Shown here: positions 10,599 to 20,265 of the stretch, piece after piece | Layout: the number at the start of each line of letters is the position of its first letter | Position numbering within the stretch: the stretch's first letter is position 1 | Source of the DNA: Petrolisthes cinctipes | Taxonomy: Eukaryota > Arthropoda > Malacostraca > Decapoda > Porcellanidae | DNA length: 64,000 bases | Assembly: GCA_033782935.1 (NCBI GenBank) | Contig: JAWQEG010003706.1 | Location: 29,143-93,142, forward strand | Reading direction: 5' to 3' | The notes under the pieces: model-generated | The model's database searches: none | What the model was told of the DNA's origin: nothing | Seen by the model: only the letters and a program-made list of their open reading frames with translations | Position numbers and translations under genes: made by a program

Positions 10599-10764
10599 TT
10601 AAGGGGGTAGTACAGTGTTGGTAAATCTGGAACATCTGAATCCTTCAAACACTTCCAAGCAACAGAGTACCATTATTTTTTGTTGATCTGGTCCTGTTTC
10701 CTGGCATACTTTGGATGAATCAAGGTTCTTCAAAATACCACATTTGTATATACTTTCCCCTTAA
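10599..10764. mobile_element. Intact-ended TTAA foldback MITE (166 bp)
   Basis: The element starts TTAAGGGGGTAGTACAGTGT and ends ATACTTTCCCCTTAA, so TTAA bounds both sides. The inner arms are TGAATCCTTCAAACACTTCC near 10637-10656 and CCTGGCATACTTTGGATGAA near 10699-10718. The arms pair over most of the element, with a short unpaired centre. TTAA boundaries with G-run termini fit a piggyBac-type non-autonomous element by established rules (TTAA target duplication). The superfamily is inferred, because no transposase is present. Confidence 0.85.
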
Positions 10765-11110
10765 GGTATGGTGGCTGTGGTACTGGTGTGGTTTCAGAGG
10801 CAGGGATGTGTTGGTATAATGTCAGTATGGTTTTAATCGGGGTTTCAAAGGCAGTAACGTACAGATATGATGACAGTATGGATGTAATTATTGTTCGAAC
10901 AGGGACATTGACACATTGGTAAGTTGTCAGTATGGATGCATGTGTGGTTTCAAGGTCAGTGGAATATCCGTGTGAGAAAAGAATTATTTGTGTGGATTTA
11001 AATGTTGTAAAGTATTAACACAATGGCAGTATCGGTGTGGTTTTAGTTAGAGTGATTTAATTGGTTGATAATAAAATATAATTTAAATTTTCGTTAACGT
11101 TTAGGCTATG
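10765..11110. repeat. Degenerate ~50-55-bp tandem repeat (GTTTCA-GGCAG units)
   Basis: GTGGTTTCAGAGGCAGGGA, GTTTCAAAGGCAGTAACG and GTTTCAAGGTCAGTGG recur, each followed by a (T/A)GTCAGTATGG(A/T)T motif, at roughly 50-55-bp spacing. Related units lie upstream of both MITEs at 10340-10360 and 10575-10598, so the MITEs sit inside this array. Confidence 0.65.
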
Positions 11111-11937
11111 TGTGGTAGTGGTGATTATATTGTTTTTACTTCAGAGGGATAATGAAGTGTTTACATGGTGTTGGTTGAGTGTTTATGTATGATGAACGAT
11201 CGCTACCGGTAAGATGGTAATTATGGCGTGATGCTGAGAGTGAAGTATTAAAATAATGGCGTAGTAGAGAGATAATAATGTGATGGTGAGGTGATAGTCT
11301 GGTGATGATGATGATGATGATGGTGCGACGGTCGAGTGGTGTTATGAAGGTAATTGTGTGGTGTTGCAAGCGTACAGACAACAACGTGTACTAAAAGGTG
11401 ACTGTAATAGAGTGTCGTTACTGATGGCTTTTTGGTGGGGCGACGGCTTTGAAAATGGATCTTCAGAGGGAACCAGGATGTTATAATTATTGTCGCCATG
11501 TCCTGCACTGTTTATTGCGAGTGGTGGTTCATTAAAAGAAAGAGTTAGTCTGTCTCACGTGGCACATAATAAAAAAAAAAAAAAATTGTGTGGACGAAGA
11601 TATTTTGTACAGGATATGAAATGTCACAATTGCCCTAAGAATGACGAGAGGTAGCTTCCAAGACAAGATGTATCAATTTACTTTTTTTCATTTATCCTAT
11701 ATTATATTTCCTTTTCTCTTCTTCTTTTCCTTGTTATGGTAAATTTTGTTATGGGCGCACACATATTCTACGTAATATGAACTCCTTAAAACATATTATG
11801 TCTCATTACATAATTGTATACACACCAGGATATAACTCATATGCAACATTACCAATATTTAAACACACACACATGTACACGTCCCGCATTCCTTAACATA
11901 CTATAAATACGTACACACTACACATATAGACACACGT

Positions 11938-11943
<6 letters not shown>
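11111..11943. other. Spacer with weak TGATGG repeats, no gene
   Basis: GATGATGATGATGATGG occurs near 11303-11319 and an A run at about 11570-11585. The rest is AT-rich. Short open frames on the minus strand follow the TGATGG bias. Confidence 0.5.

Positions 11944-11994
<51 letters not shown>
11944..11994. repeat. CA microsatellite
   Basis: A pure (CA)n run of about 50 bp. Confidence 0.97.
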
Positions 11995-11995
<1 letters not shown>

Positions 11996-13549
11996 TCCAT
12001 CATACAGATAACACACACCACTCACAACAGGTATGGTGAAGGTGAGAGACCGAACTGCGATGGTGTCAACGATGGTACGATGCAGTAGCAGCGATTATAG
12101 GGTACTAATGGTATGGGTTTTATGGCGTAAGGGTAGTGGTGGTGGGGATGGTAACAGCCGGGGTGAGAGGTGAGTACGATGTGATCTATAAACGCTCTTG
12201 TAAATTGTCGGGGGGCCATACTGCTTTGGTGTTTTGTGGGCTAAGGGTAGGGGATGTCGTGGGAGATAAGGACCCAGTAAAGACATACGTTATGCCATGC
12301 AAAGACACGCGCAAAAACGGAAAAAGGGAGAAGAAGAAAAATGGGTCATAATCACTTGTGGCATTGGTAGCGATTCGCCTAGACAATACTCCGTCGGAAC
12401 GGGTTACTTTGACGGTGAAACTCAGATTATTTTGTTATATAATGTATCAGATTCTTGCCTTGGTGTGAATGTGCCTCAATAAAGGGTGTTGTGGAATATA
12501 GTTTTCTTCATTTCTTCTCTATACTTCTTCCCTTCACTTTGGATTAACTCATAACATAAGGGACACTCATCAATGTTGTTTTGACACTACCAATGTTATA
12601 CACTAAAGTTATCAATTCACCAGTTTTTTAACAACTATTACATAAACTTTTGGTAACAGTGCGATTTTGTCTCGTGAAGAGATATAAATATATTTTAAGT
12701 CTGTCGGGCTTGAGTTAGTCATACATACAATATATTGCCCACTGACGAGTTTTGAAATGAAGTCAATCAGACAAGAGTTTAGAACACTACCACTACATCA
12801 GTCCTTAGACCAATTTATGTGAGTAATTAGTTGGCCTAATTGTGATAGCATGCAGCATAATTATCAAACATCACTATAATATAACCTCTCTTTCTTACAA
12901 AATGCAAGCAAACATCGGAAACTGAAAACTTTATCTTTCAAATAACAATAAATCTGAGTTGACGAAACAATATTAATACAGATAATGGCAGCAACACTCC
13001 TCTCCTCGACACTGTAAGAAACACTACATTTCACTGTATATAATGGGTAGGCTATTATGTTAGCCATGTTGGTAAAACAGGTGTTGTTTTACAGGGCTGT
13101 TGAATGGTGTCGTGTAGCAGTGGAGAGAGATGGATGATTCCCAGATAACCGGATATATCATTATCATTGAATACCTCAACTTACAAGGTGTTTTTATAAG
13201 GAAATGAAGTTTTTGACATGTTTTCATTAATATTAATCCCACAATTTCAGCAGAATACATTGTAACTGGTTAGTTAGAGGAGCCTGGAAATGTACAGTGA
13301 GAGAGATAGAAAGATAAAAGATTATGAGACTCGTAGATATGATAAGGCCAAGATAAGATTCCTGACTTATACACGGTACCTTTTTCATCATACCAAAAAG
13401 AGATTTCCGGCCATAGTATTAGGCAGAATCTTGCATTATTCTCAGGGACAACACCAAACCAGAACAGTGATATTGTAGCTAACATACGTAGTACTTCTAA
13501 TTATAATTGTAAATTACTGTAATGAAGTTGCGACACGACGTAAACATAT
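11995..13549. other. Single-copy stretch, no gene recognised
   Basis: An AATAAA hexamer at 12478-12483 followed by a GT-rich GGGTGTTGTGG stretch has the form of a polyadenylation signal, but no upstream coding sequence supports a transcript. Open frames at 12136-12351 and 13290-13478 match nothing I know. Confidence 0.45.
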
Positions 13550-14065
13550 AAAGAATGTAAATTATTGCATACATTACCAGCAGGGAGTAGAGATAGTGAG
13601 AGTGGACGAGTCTAATGTTTGGGGTCAACTATTTAAAATAACGGAGAGAGTGGTAAGGTAATCAAAATGAAGAAGAAGGTAAAGGTAGGATGAAATTATA
13701 AAGAAATGTCGGGAGAGATTTACGATGAAAGGAAATATAAAACAATAAAGTAGAAAGCTTACAAATCCAGCTATGTTGCATGGCTTTGAGACGGAAGGCA
13801 TTGACGAAAAAACAAATGAAGGAGCTGAAGGAGGCACAGTTGGAGATGCTGCGATTTTATTGATAGTGACAAAGACTGATAGTATGAAGAACAGGTATAT
13901 TAGAAAAACAAATATATTAAAAGAACAAGTATATAAGAAGGTTCAAAGAGGAGGTTTATGGATGTGGTAAAGGTATGATATGCAGGTTCGACATTGGAGG
14001 TTGCTGGGAACAGAAGCAGATGGAGACGGATTATCCGCTGTAAAAGGGGACAGCCGGTGAAGACA
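13550..14065 (+). mobile_element. Non-LTR retrotransposon relic: C-terminal reverse-transcriptase ORF, frameshifted
   Basis: The plus strand resembles the C-terminal part of a common animal non-LTR reverse-transcriptase ORF. From 13773 it encodes MLHGFETE in one frame, continues as ALTKKQ...EMLRF in a second frame, then returns to the first as IVTKTDSMKNRYIRKT. The order and spacing fit the familiar motif series MLYGLET, ALTK, MLRF, GVT and RNEYIRGT. Later, RRFMDVV-like codons (GGTTTATGGATGTGG, 13949-13963) and a WRRIIRC-like end (TGGAGACGGATTATCCGCTG, 14020-14039) match the 3' terminus. Two compensating frameshifts and three consecutive stop codons near 13859-13867 make it dead. Similarity fades upstream of about 13550. 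The clade cannot be assigned by eye, and the resemblance rests on recalled motifs, not a search. Confidence 0.82.
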
Positions 14066-15600
14066 TTATCAGCTTCTATTTATATAACGCAAATAGACCA
14101 CAAACGGAATATAATTGATTGTTATTTTAGTTATTCATTGTTCTGTTCCAAGTGCTGATGAAATTTTATAAAGAACGGGAATATCGAAAGATTTCAATAA
14201 TAATGTGTACTGAGGAAACATAAAAAATCTAAGGAAACTTTATTTTGTATATTTCGATAAGACTCTTGAAATTCTGATTCATAGACTTGCATTTCCCTTG
14301 AAAGATGCTCATTGTAAGAGAATAGTTGTATGAGGGATACTGTATGTCACTGGTGAGTTTGATATACTTCTCTGGAAAGGAAGTAGCCTACACTCGCTAA
14401 CAAGTGCGCTCGCCCTACCCAATAACAGAATAATCGAACAGGCACATTCTCCATACAAAACCATAATATTCAGTGGACAAATAAATAATTTTCTCTGGTG
14501 TTTTAATTCACAAGTCTGTAAAGATTATGGTACCCTAAGGTGCACAATATGGCAAATAAGGCGACAGTGCTTATGTTGGTGGCTGTACAAACAATATTTT
14601 CTCAGTATTTTCTGACATTTGCGATTCACCAAGGATAATATTTTTTCCAGTGATCGAATTTGTTGAGCCAAGCAATGGAAGTGTATACTGCAGGCAACAG
14701 TTGAGTCATGTGTTGTTTACGTATAATAGAAATTGATTAAAAGAAACATCAAGTTCACAAGACATTCGAAATTCCTGGCATAAAAATGTCATAGAAGATA
14801 ATGACATCGTACTCTAACCTGCATCACTTAAGTACCTGAAATCACCAACAATAATTTATCCATTTATCTTGTGTCTTGAATACCGCATTAAAATAATACC
14901 TCCATTAAAGAAACACTAACGCTCTGAGTTTATGTTCACTTTTTTTTAAGACATTATACAAAATCCGAAAAAAAAAAAAATTCTCCGACGTTATGGTATG
15001 TCATTTTGGAAAAAGAAGTGGGAAGAAGCTAATGTTAAAAGTGTATCTATTCACGAGTAATGTTTAAAGAAATCTTTATATTATGAGTTCTGAATACATT
15101 TAATTGCCTTATAACCCAGGTTATCGACACAAAACATAATTAAGAAAAACAATAAACTGCTGAAAAATGGATCATGGAGTAGTAAAGTATATGAAAACAT
15201 CCTTACAATGAACGAATATTAGAGCTATCAAAATAATTTCATGTATCTGTGAGAGACAGATAAATTTACAACAAAGGCGAGAGGTCCTTCGAAACAAAGC
15301 TCCAGACTAGATTTAAACACAGATAAATGACCAACACAAAAAATTAATACCGATGAACTAATATTAGTGGACGTTTTCTAACTGGACTGGACCACAGTTT
15401 GATGGACAGCCAGAGTAACAGAACCAGGTAGAGAAATAAGAATGATAAACTAGACAGGGTGGGATATAACGTGTTGACGAGTGAGTTGGGTAGGCTTGGA
15501 CAGTTTTGGTTCGTGTTGTTTACAAAGTAGGGTCGGCGGTGATAGAGATATGCTGGTGATGGTTTTATGATGACACTGATGGCAGGAGCGATGCAAGGAG
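14066..15600. other. AT-rich spacer, no gene
   Basis: Single-copy AT-rich DNA with short T and A runs at about 14940-14948 and 14969-14981. No open frame above background and no recognisable repeat. Confidence 0.5.
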
Positions 15601-16020
15601 CGCCTTCTTCTTCTTCTTCTTGTTGATTGGTTAGTGTTGGTGGAGACAATGTTGGTTGTTGATGGTGGTGGAGACAATGTTGGTTGGTTGGTTGGTGGTA
15701 GTGGGTGATGGTGGTGGAGACAATGTTAGTTAGTGATGGTGGTAGTGGTGATAACAGTGTTGGTTGGTGATAGTGGTGGTTGGTTAGTGATGAAGGTGAC
15801 AATGTTGGTTGGTTGGTGATGGAGGTGACAATGTTGGTTGGTTGGTGGTAGTGGGTGATGGTGATGCAGGAGACAATGTGTGTTTGGTGGGCTGGTGACA
15901 GTGTTGGTGGTGACAGTGTTGGTGGTGACAGTGTTGGTTGGTGATGGTGGTGATATTGATGGAGGGTTGATGATGGTGGTGATATTGATGGAGGGTTGAT
16001 GATGGTAGTGACATTTATGG
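15601..16020. repeat. TTC run followed by TTGG/TGGTGG minisatellite
   Basis: A (TTC)n run at 15604-15620 is followed by units built from TGGTGGAGACAATGTTGGTTG, GGTTGGTGATGG and GGTGACAGTGTTGGT. Near 15948-16010 a ~38-bp unit (TGATGGTGGTGATATTGATG plus GAGGGT) is repeated. The minus-strand frame of 258 codons is His/Pro/Thr-rich because of the repeat. Confidence 0.88.
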
Positions 16021-17094
16021 TGATGTGAGCGTGAGTGTTCGTATACAAGAGTAAAATGTTTCCAGATAGATATTTTAGGAATGAGGCCGCCCCCCATCCC
16101 GTTTGTCCGAAAGAGGTCACTCCAACTAAAAAATTATTGCGTTTACCAGTGCAAGAGATGCCAAATTCCCAACCACAGTGGCAGCAATTTTAGTTATCAC
16201 AGCATCTTTCCAACGACTAGGCTACTTCCGAAAGACCTCCATCCTGATCCACAGGCCTTCCAGTCTTGTGTGTACAGTCCCTCATTACCTACGACGACCA
16301 AAGTACAGTCAATTTATTGGTGTCTCGTAATATTCTCGGTGAAAAATGACTAAACGTACGAATAATTAAAAAAACAAAATCTTATTATTTTTTTCTTATG
16401 CATTCCCATATTTCAAATTTTACGTTTTTCGATGATTATACAAATATATCAAGTAAGTAATAGCCGAACAAAATCTCAGATCCATATTTATTTAACCGAA
16501 TCGGCAGTCAAATATTGAATAGAATGAACACACCAACGTTTCGTGATAGGGAGCCCACTTAGTGCTGCATTAGGGATGAACTCTTTACAGTCCCACGAAG
16601 CGGCATGATTAAAACCACCTTTGTCTTGTGTATCAGGAACCAGTTTTGCCTGCACTGTGAACAGGAGCAGGGAGTGAACTGTCTACCTCTTGCACTTTAA
16701 CTTCCATGTCAACAGGTCGGTGACACTTGAGCAGATATACTTTGAGGGAGTACAGTATGTAGAAACTGTACGGTATGTAGGAGTTTATTACGAATTTGTA
16801 CACATTTATGGAATACATTATAAGTAATATGTGAACTATCTTGGATGAAATCTAAGTTTAGTGAAGGCCCCTTGAAAGTAGGGAAATATATAATATTACA
16901 CGATGAATAACAAATAACTGAGAAAGGAAATGAATGCGTGACTTTGGTAAGTAAAAAAATTACAAAATGACGGTGAAGACAAACCACCGAGTCATTATTC
17001 CATATGAGCATGTGTTAAAGTATTAAATGTTCAGCACAAATTGAGTGAGTGCTTATATAATGAAACCAAATGCGTACAGTGAGAAGATACATAC
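16021..17094. other. Single-copy stretch, no gene recognised
   Basis: A 90-codon open frame at 16081-16353 (plus) is not low-complexity and contains a CVYQCKRCQIPNHSG stretch with three cysteines and a histidine. That is reminiscent of, but not spaced like, a known zinc-binding motif. No splice context or homologue is recognisable. The rest is AT-rich. Confidence 0.4.
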
Positions 17095-17117
17095 TAAAAA
17101 AAAAAAAAAAAAAAAAA
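17095..17117. repeat. Poly-A tract
   Basis: About 21 consecutive A residues. No retroposon body is recognised upstream. Confidence 0.9.
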
Positions 17118-17409
17118 GTTATTGCGCATCCTTAGCTACTTCATTAGCTACTATTGTAAACAGAAATGACCAAATTTTCTACAACTTGTAAAACGAATTT
17201 CTACAGTTTTCTGTTAATATTTTTAGATTTAATTCAAAGGTTTAATTAAATACAGCCGTTATGTTCGCAGAGTAGTATAACTTCTTATAAATTTAGTATA
17301 CTTTATAAATGGTTAAGCTCTGTCGCAATGTAGCCTATCCGTGAAAACGTAAAGGAATAGGCTTCGCTCTCAGTGTTTGTTGGGTCTAAAAAAGTGAGGT
17401 TAACTTTGT

Positions 17410-17636
17410 AAAAGGTAAGGAAATTCAAGAAAAGGTAAGGAAATTCAAGAAAAGGTAAGGAAATTCAAGAAAAGGTAAGGAAATTCAAGAAAAGGTAAGG
17501 AAATTCAAGAAAAGGTAAGGAAATTCAAGAAAAGGTAAGGAAATTCAAGAAAAGGTAAGGAAATTCAAGAAAAGGTAAGGAAATTCAAGAAAAGGTGAGG
17601 AAATTCAAGAAAAGGTAAGGAAAGTCAAGAAAAGGC
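17410..17636. repeat. Near-perfect 20-bp minisatellite, about 11 copies
   Basis: The unit AAAAGGTAAGGAAATTCAAG is repeated about 11 times with almost no changes; the last two or three units carry single substitutions (GGTGAGG, AAAGTCAAG). The homogeneity points to recent expansion. Units abut with no spacers, so this is not a CRISPR array. Each unit contains AAGGTAAG, a close match to a 5' splice-site consensus. Confidence 0.97.
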
Positions 17637-18106
17637 AAAGAGGAAAGAGTGATAAGTCAATTGTGCTCATCACCACTTCATCACTCTCATCACGCACAGT
17701 CTGTGGAATGCTCAGAGAGGGAAAGATGATAAAACTGATGAGAACAAAAATTATAGTCTGGGTGGGAGTCGTGATACAGGTTATCAAAGTACAGCATCTG
17801 AAGATCACTGAGTGGAGGGGAAAATAATTAAGAATGTTAGGCTGTATTGTTGGCCCTCAGCAAACTAAAAAAAAAAAAACTAAAAAAAACTAAAATAAAA
17901 ATGTAGTCGTATTAATATTAAGGCGATTTAGGAAGACAGTTTGTCTATAATATATGAAATAGTACTGTATACGATTATACGTGTACATTAAACTGACAGT
18001 ATATAATATTTTCATGAGATATGGTTGAAATTGATTGCTACTGTTTTCTCCATTATGTACTATAAAACAAAACACCTACTTCCATATATATATATATTGG
18101 GATATT
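17637..18106. other. Spacer, no gene
   Basis: Single-copy DNA with A-rich interruptions at 17867-17900 and a short TA run at about 18084-18098. Nothing recognisable. Confidence 0.5.
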
Positions 18107-18160
18107 AATCTGTTTCCTGGTACAATTTGAGGGAATCGGTGACCAACTACTTCGACCACA
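18107..18160. mobile_element. TTAA-type MITE, right-arm remnant
   Basis: TCTGTTTCCTGGTACAATTTG followed by GAGGGAATCGG and GACCAACTAC matches the right inner arm and adjoining sequence of the family. No left arm remains. Confidence 0.5.
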
Positions 18161-18810
18161 ACAGTCTATTTCTTTAAGCTCCTGTTTATACTCTCAGTGT
18201 TCTCTGGAGATATGTTTTTTCTTACTTATGGTTTTGCATTGAAACAGGGATGCTGCTTTAGAGTAAAATGAAAATAATAAGGATATTATTGGAGATATGA
18301 CGAAGGAAATAATAAAGTAATACTGCGTCATCGAATAGTTAACCTCTTCTTAAACACATTATTATAAAAGGACACACATACAGTACTGTACAATACATAA
18401 ATACGAGACATCCATGGTAAGAAAACATCGTGTAGGATATATCAATAGCGTAGTAGGTAGTGATCTAAAATATAATGTAGTGACGATATTGATGATGTAA
18501 ACTGTGATGTAAACCTTGTGGATGAGCATCGTGTACTAATATATTATAACCTCAACCTTTATTGTATGTCCCAAAAACATATCAATTGATGTCAGTCTTC
18601 TACTTGACATCTATACGCAGACATAAAGGCAGACGATATTGTCTAAACCTATTGCAACCCTTTGCATTATTTTTGGTATAAGAAAAAAAATATGAAATAT
18701 TGACACACAAATGAATATAATCGATATCTAGTGAATAAAATTTTGAAGGTTAAGGTAAAGAAATATACCACTTATAATACCTGAGGGGAAGGCATAAGCA
18801 TGAAAAGGTT

Positions 18811-18841
<31 letters not shown>

Positions 18842-19392
18842 ATATATATATATATATATAAAATTATATATATGTCGATAAGAGGAAATACTGCAATACT
18901 TTAAGAGACGCAAATATCCCTGACCTCCCTGATCAAATTGTAGAATCTCAAGAGTCAAAAGATGAAGCTCATTGTTATGATCAAGTTGTACCTCATAAAA
19001 TCTATTAACAGAGTCGTGCTGACCTTGACGACGGCCTCAAGCAAACTTCTTTGACGACCTTATTAACTTTTAGATAAGGTACAAGTCGGTAATATCTCAA
19101 GTTGAAATTTTGCACATGTGAAGGATTATGTCCTAATATTTAATGTTGTTTTTCGATGTTTGAAGAAAGCTTCCTATATTAAACCGTGATTAATCTTTGC
19201 AATTTAAAGGTGTATATACAGCGATGCTAACAAATTAGAGTATATCGCTCAGTGGTAACAGATAAAAAATCAATTAAAGTTTTGCAGTTCACGAACCATA
19301 CTACCATACTACTATTAAATCTTAAGGCATTATTAGTGCAAGTATAATACATTACTGGTGATTTGTTTGTAATTGATTCATGAGAGAAGTTC
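18161..19392. other. AT-rich spacer with poly-A/TA tract, no gene
   Basis: An A run at 18813-18837 followed by (TA)n to about 18872 is the only simple repeat. The rest appears single copy, without a recognisable gene. Confidence 0.55.
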
Positions 19393-19556
19393 TTAAGGGA
19401 AGGAACTCATGATGGTGAATTGAAGCGCTACTGATTCCTCCAAACTTTGCCAGGAAACAGACCCCCTGAATGTTATTAATAAAGGGATATGTTTCGTGGC
19501 ATAGTTTGAAGGAATCAGAAGCACTCCAGTTTACCAAAAAGACGTCCTCCCCTTAA
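19393..19556. mobile_element. Intact-ended TTAA foldback MITE (164 bp), clearest copy
   Basis: The element starts TTAAGGGAAGGAACTCATGA and ends GACGTCCTCCCCTTAA. The left inner arm at 19430-19457 reads CTGATTCCTCCAAACTTTGCC then AGGAAACAG. The right arm at 19488-19518 reads TGTTTCGTGGCATAGTTTG then AAGGAATCAG. These arms pair with few mismatches around a centre of about 30 bp. TTAA on both borders indicates a TTAA-targeting transposase of piggyBac type (inferred). Confidence 0.88.
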
Positions 19557-20079
19557 CGTTTGGGAGTAACTACAGTATAGCGTTTCACTCCCACCTGAGA
19601 AATCATCTGGAGTTAGTAATGGCTGATCAGTTCTGAGCTGGAAGTCCGTAATGAATCCTCTCTCCTCATTAGGCCGGAACTCCTGAGCTAGGATTCGGAA
19701 CAGAACACTTTAGGCCGAATACCAAAGTCAAAACATTTATCACTGAGAAACAAAGGGTGATATGGAGTTATTTCAAAAGTTATAAAGTTGCCAACAGTTA
19801 TTCCAGGTTTATAAGAGTGATGAGACAATACCTGATTACGTAGCTGTTAGTTGAAATACACCTCGTACACAGATCTCTTCTTATGTTTACTGAAAATTTA
19901 TGAAAAGAAATGACTGAGTACAGATTTAGACATTGCTATGTTTTCAAAGTATATAGTTGGATGCAGGAATTCGAGCTACAGTCGAGGTGTAATATGCTCA
20001 GTTCCTCGCAGTATAATATTTCTTTGCGACCAATGAGATATACCAAGGGCAGAACTAGGATGTAGGATGGCGACAATAG
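19557..20079. other. Spacer, no gene
   Basis: Single-copy sequence. No open frame of note. Confidence 0.5.
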
Positions 20080-20265
20080 TTAAGTACACTCGTGATACGA
20101 AATCCCTGACCAGAGATGAACGGCAGGCACCACACACACATACCCTGCATTCGAACTCAGCCTCTATAGGTGTACTGGGTGGGGAAATGAGCAATACCAG
20201 GCGATTCGAAGCTTTCTGCTCATCACACTCTGGTCAGAAATTATGTATCACGAGTGTACCGGACA
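20080..20265. repeat. Inverted repeat, ~30-bp arms, ~110-bp loop
   Basis: The left arm at about 20086-20117 (ACACTCGTGATACGAAATCC then CTGACCAGAG) is the near complement of the right arm at about 20229-20259 (CTCTGGTCAGAAATTATG then TATCACGAGTGT). Weaker similarity may extend outward. On the minus strand the loop contains GAGTTCGAATGC, which resembles a Pol III box B. It could be a foldback transposon or a SINE remnant; neither is proven. Confidence 0.6.

Noticed and set aside
12478..12483. Polyadenylation signal of a gene
   Set aside because: The hexamer with a GT-rich downstream stretch is expected by chance in AT-rich DNA, and no upstream coding exon supports it.
16081..16353. Small zinc-finger-like protein
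   Set aside because: Cys/His spacing does not fit a known finger and there is no other support for expression.
17410..17636. CRISPR-like regular array
   Set aside because: The 20-bp units abut without spacers, and the window is eukaryotic in character.
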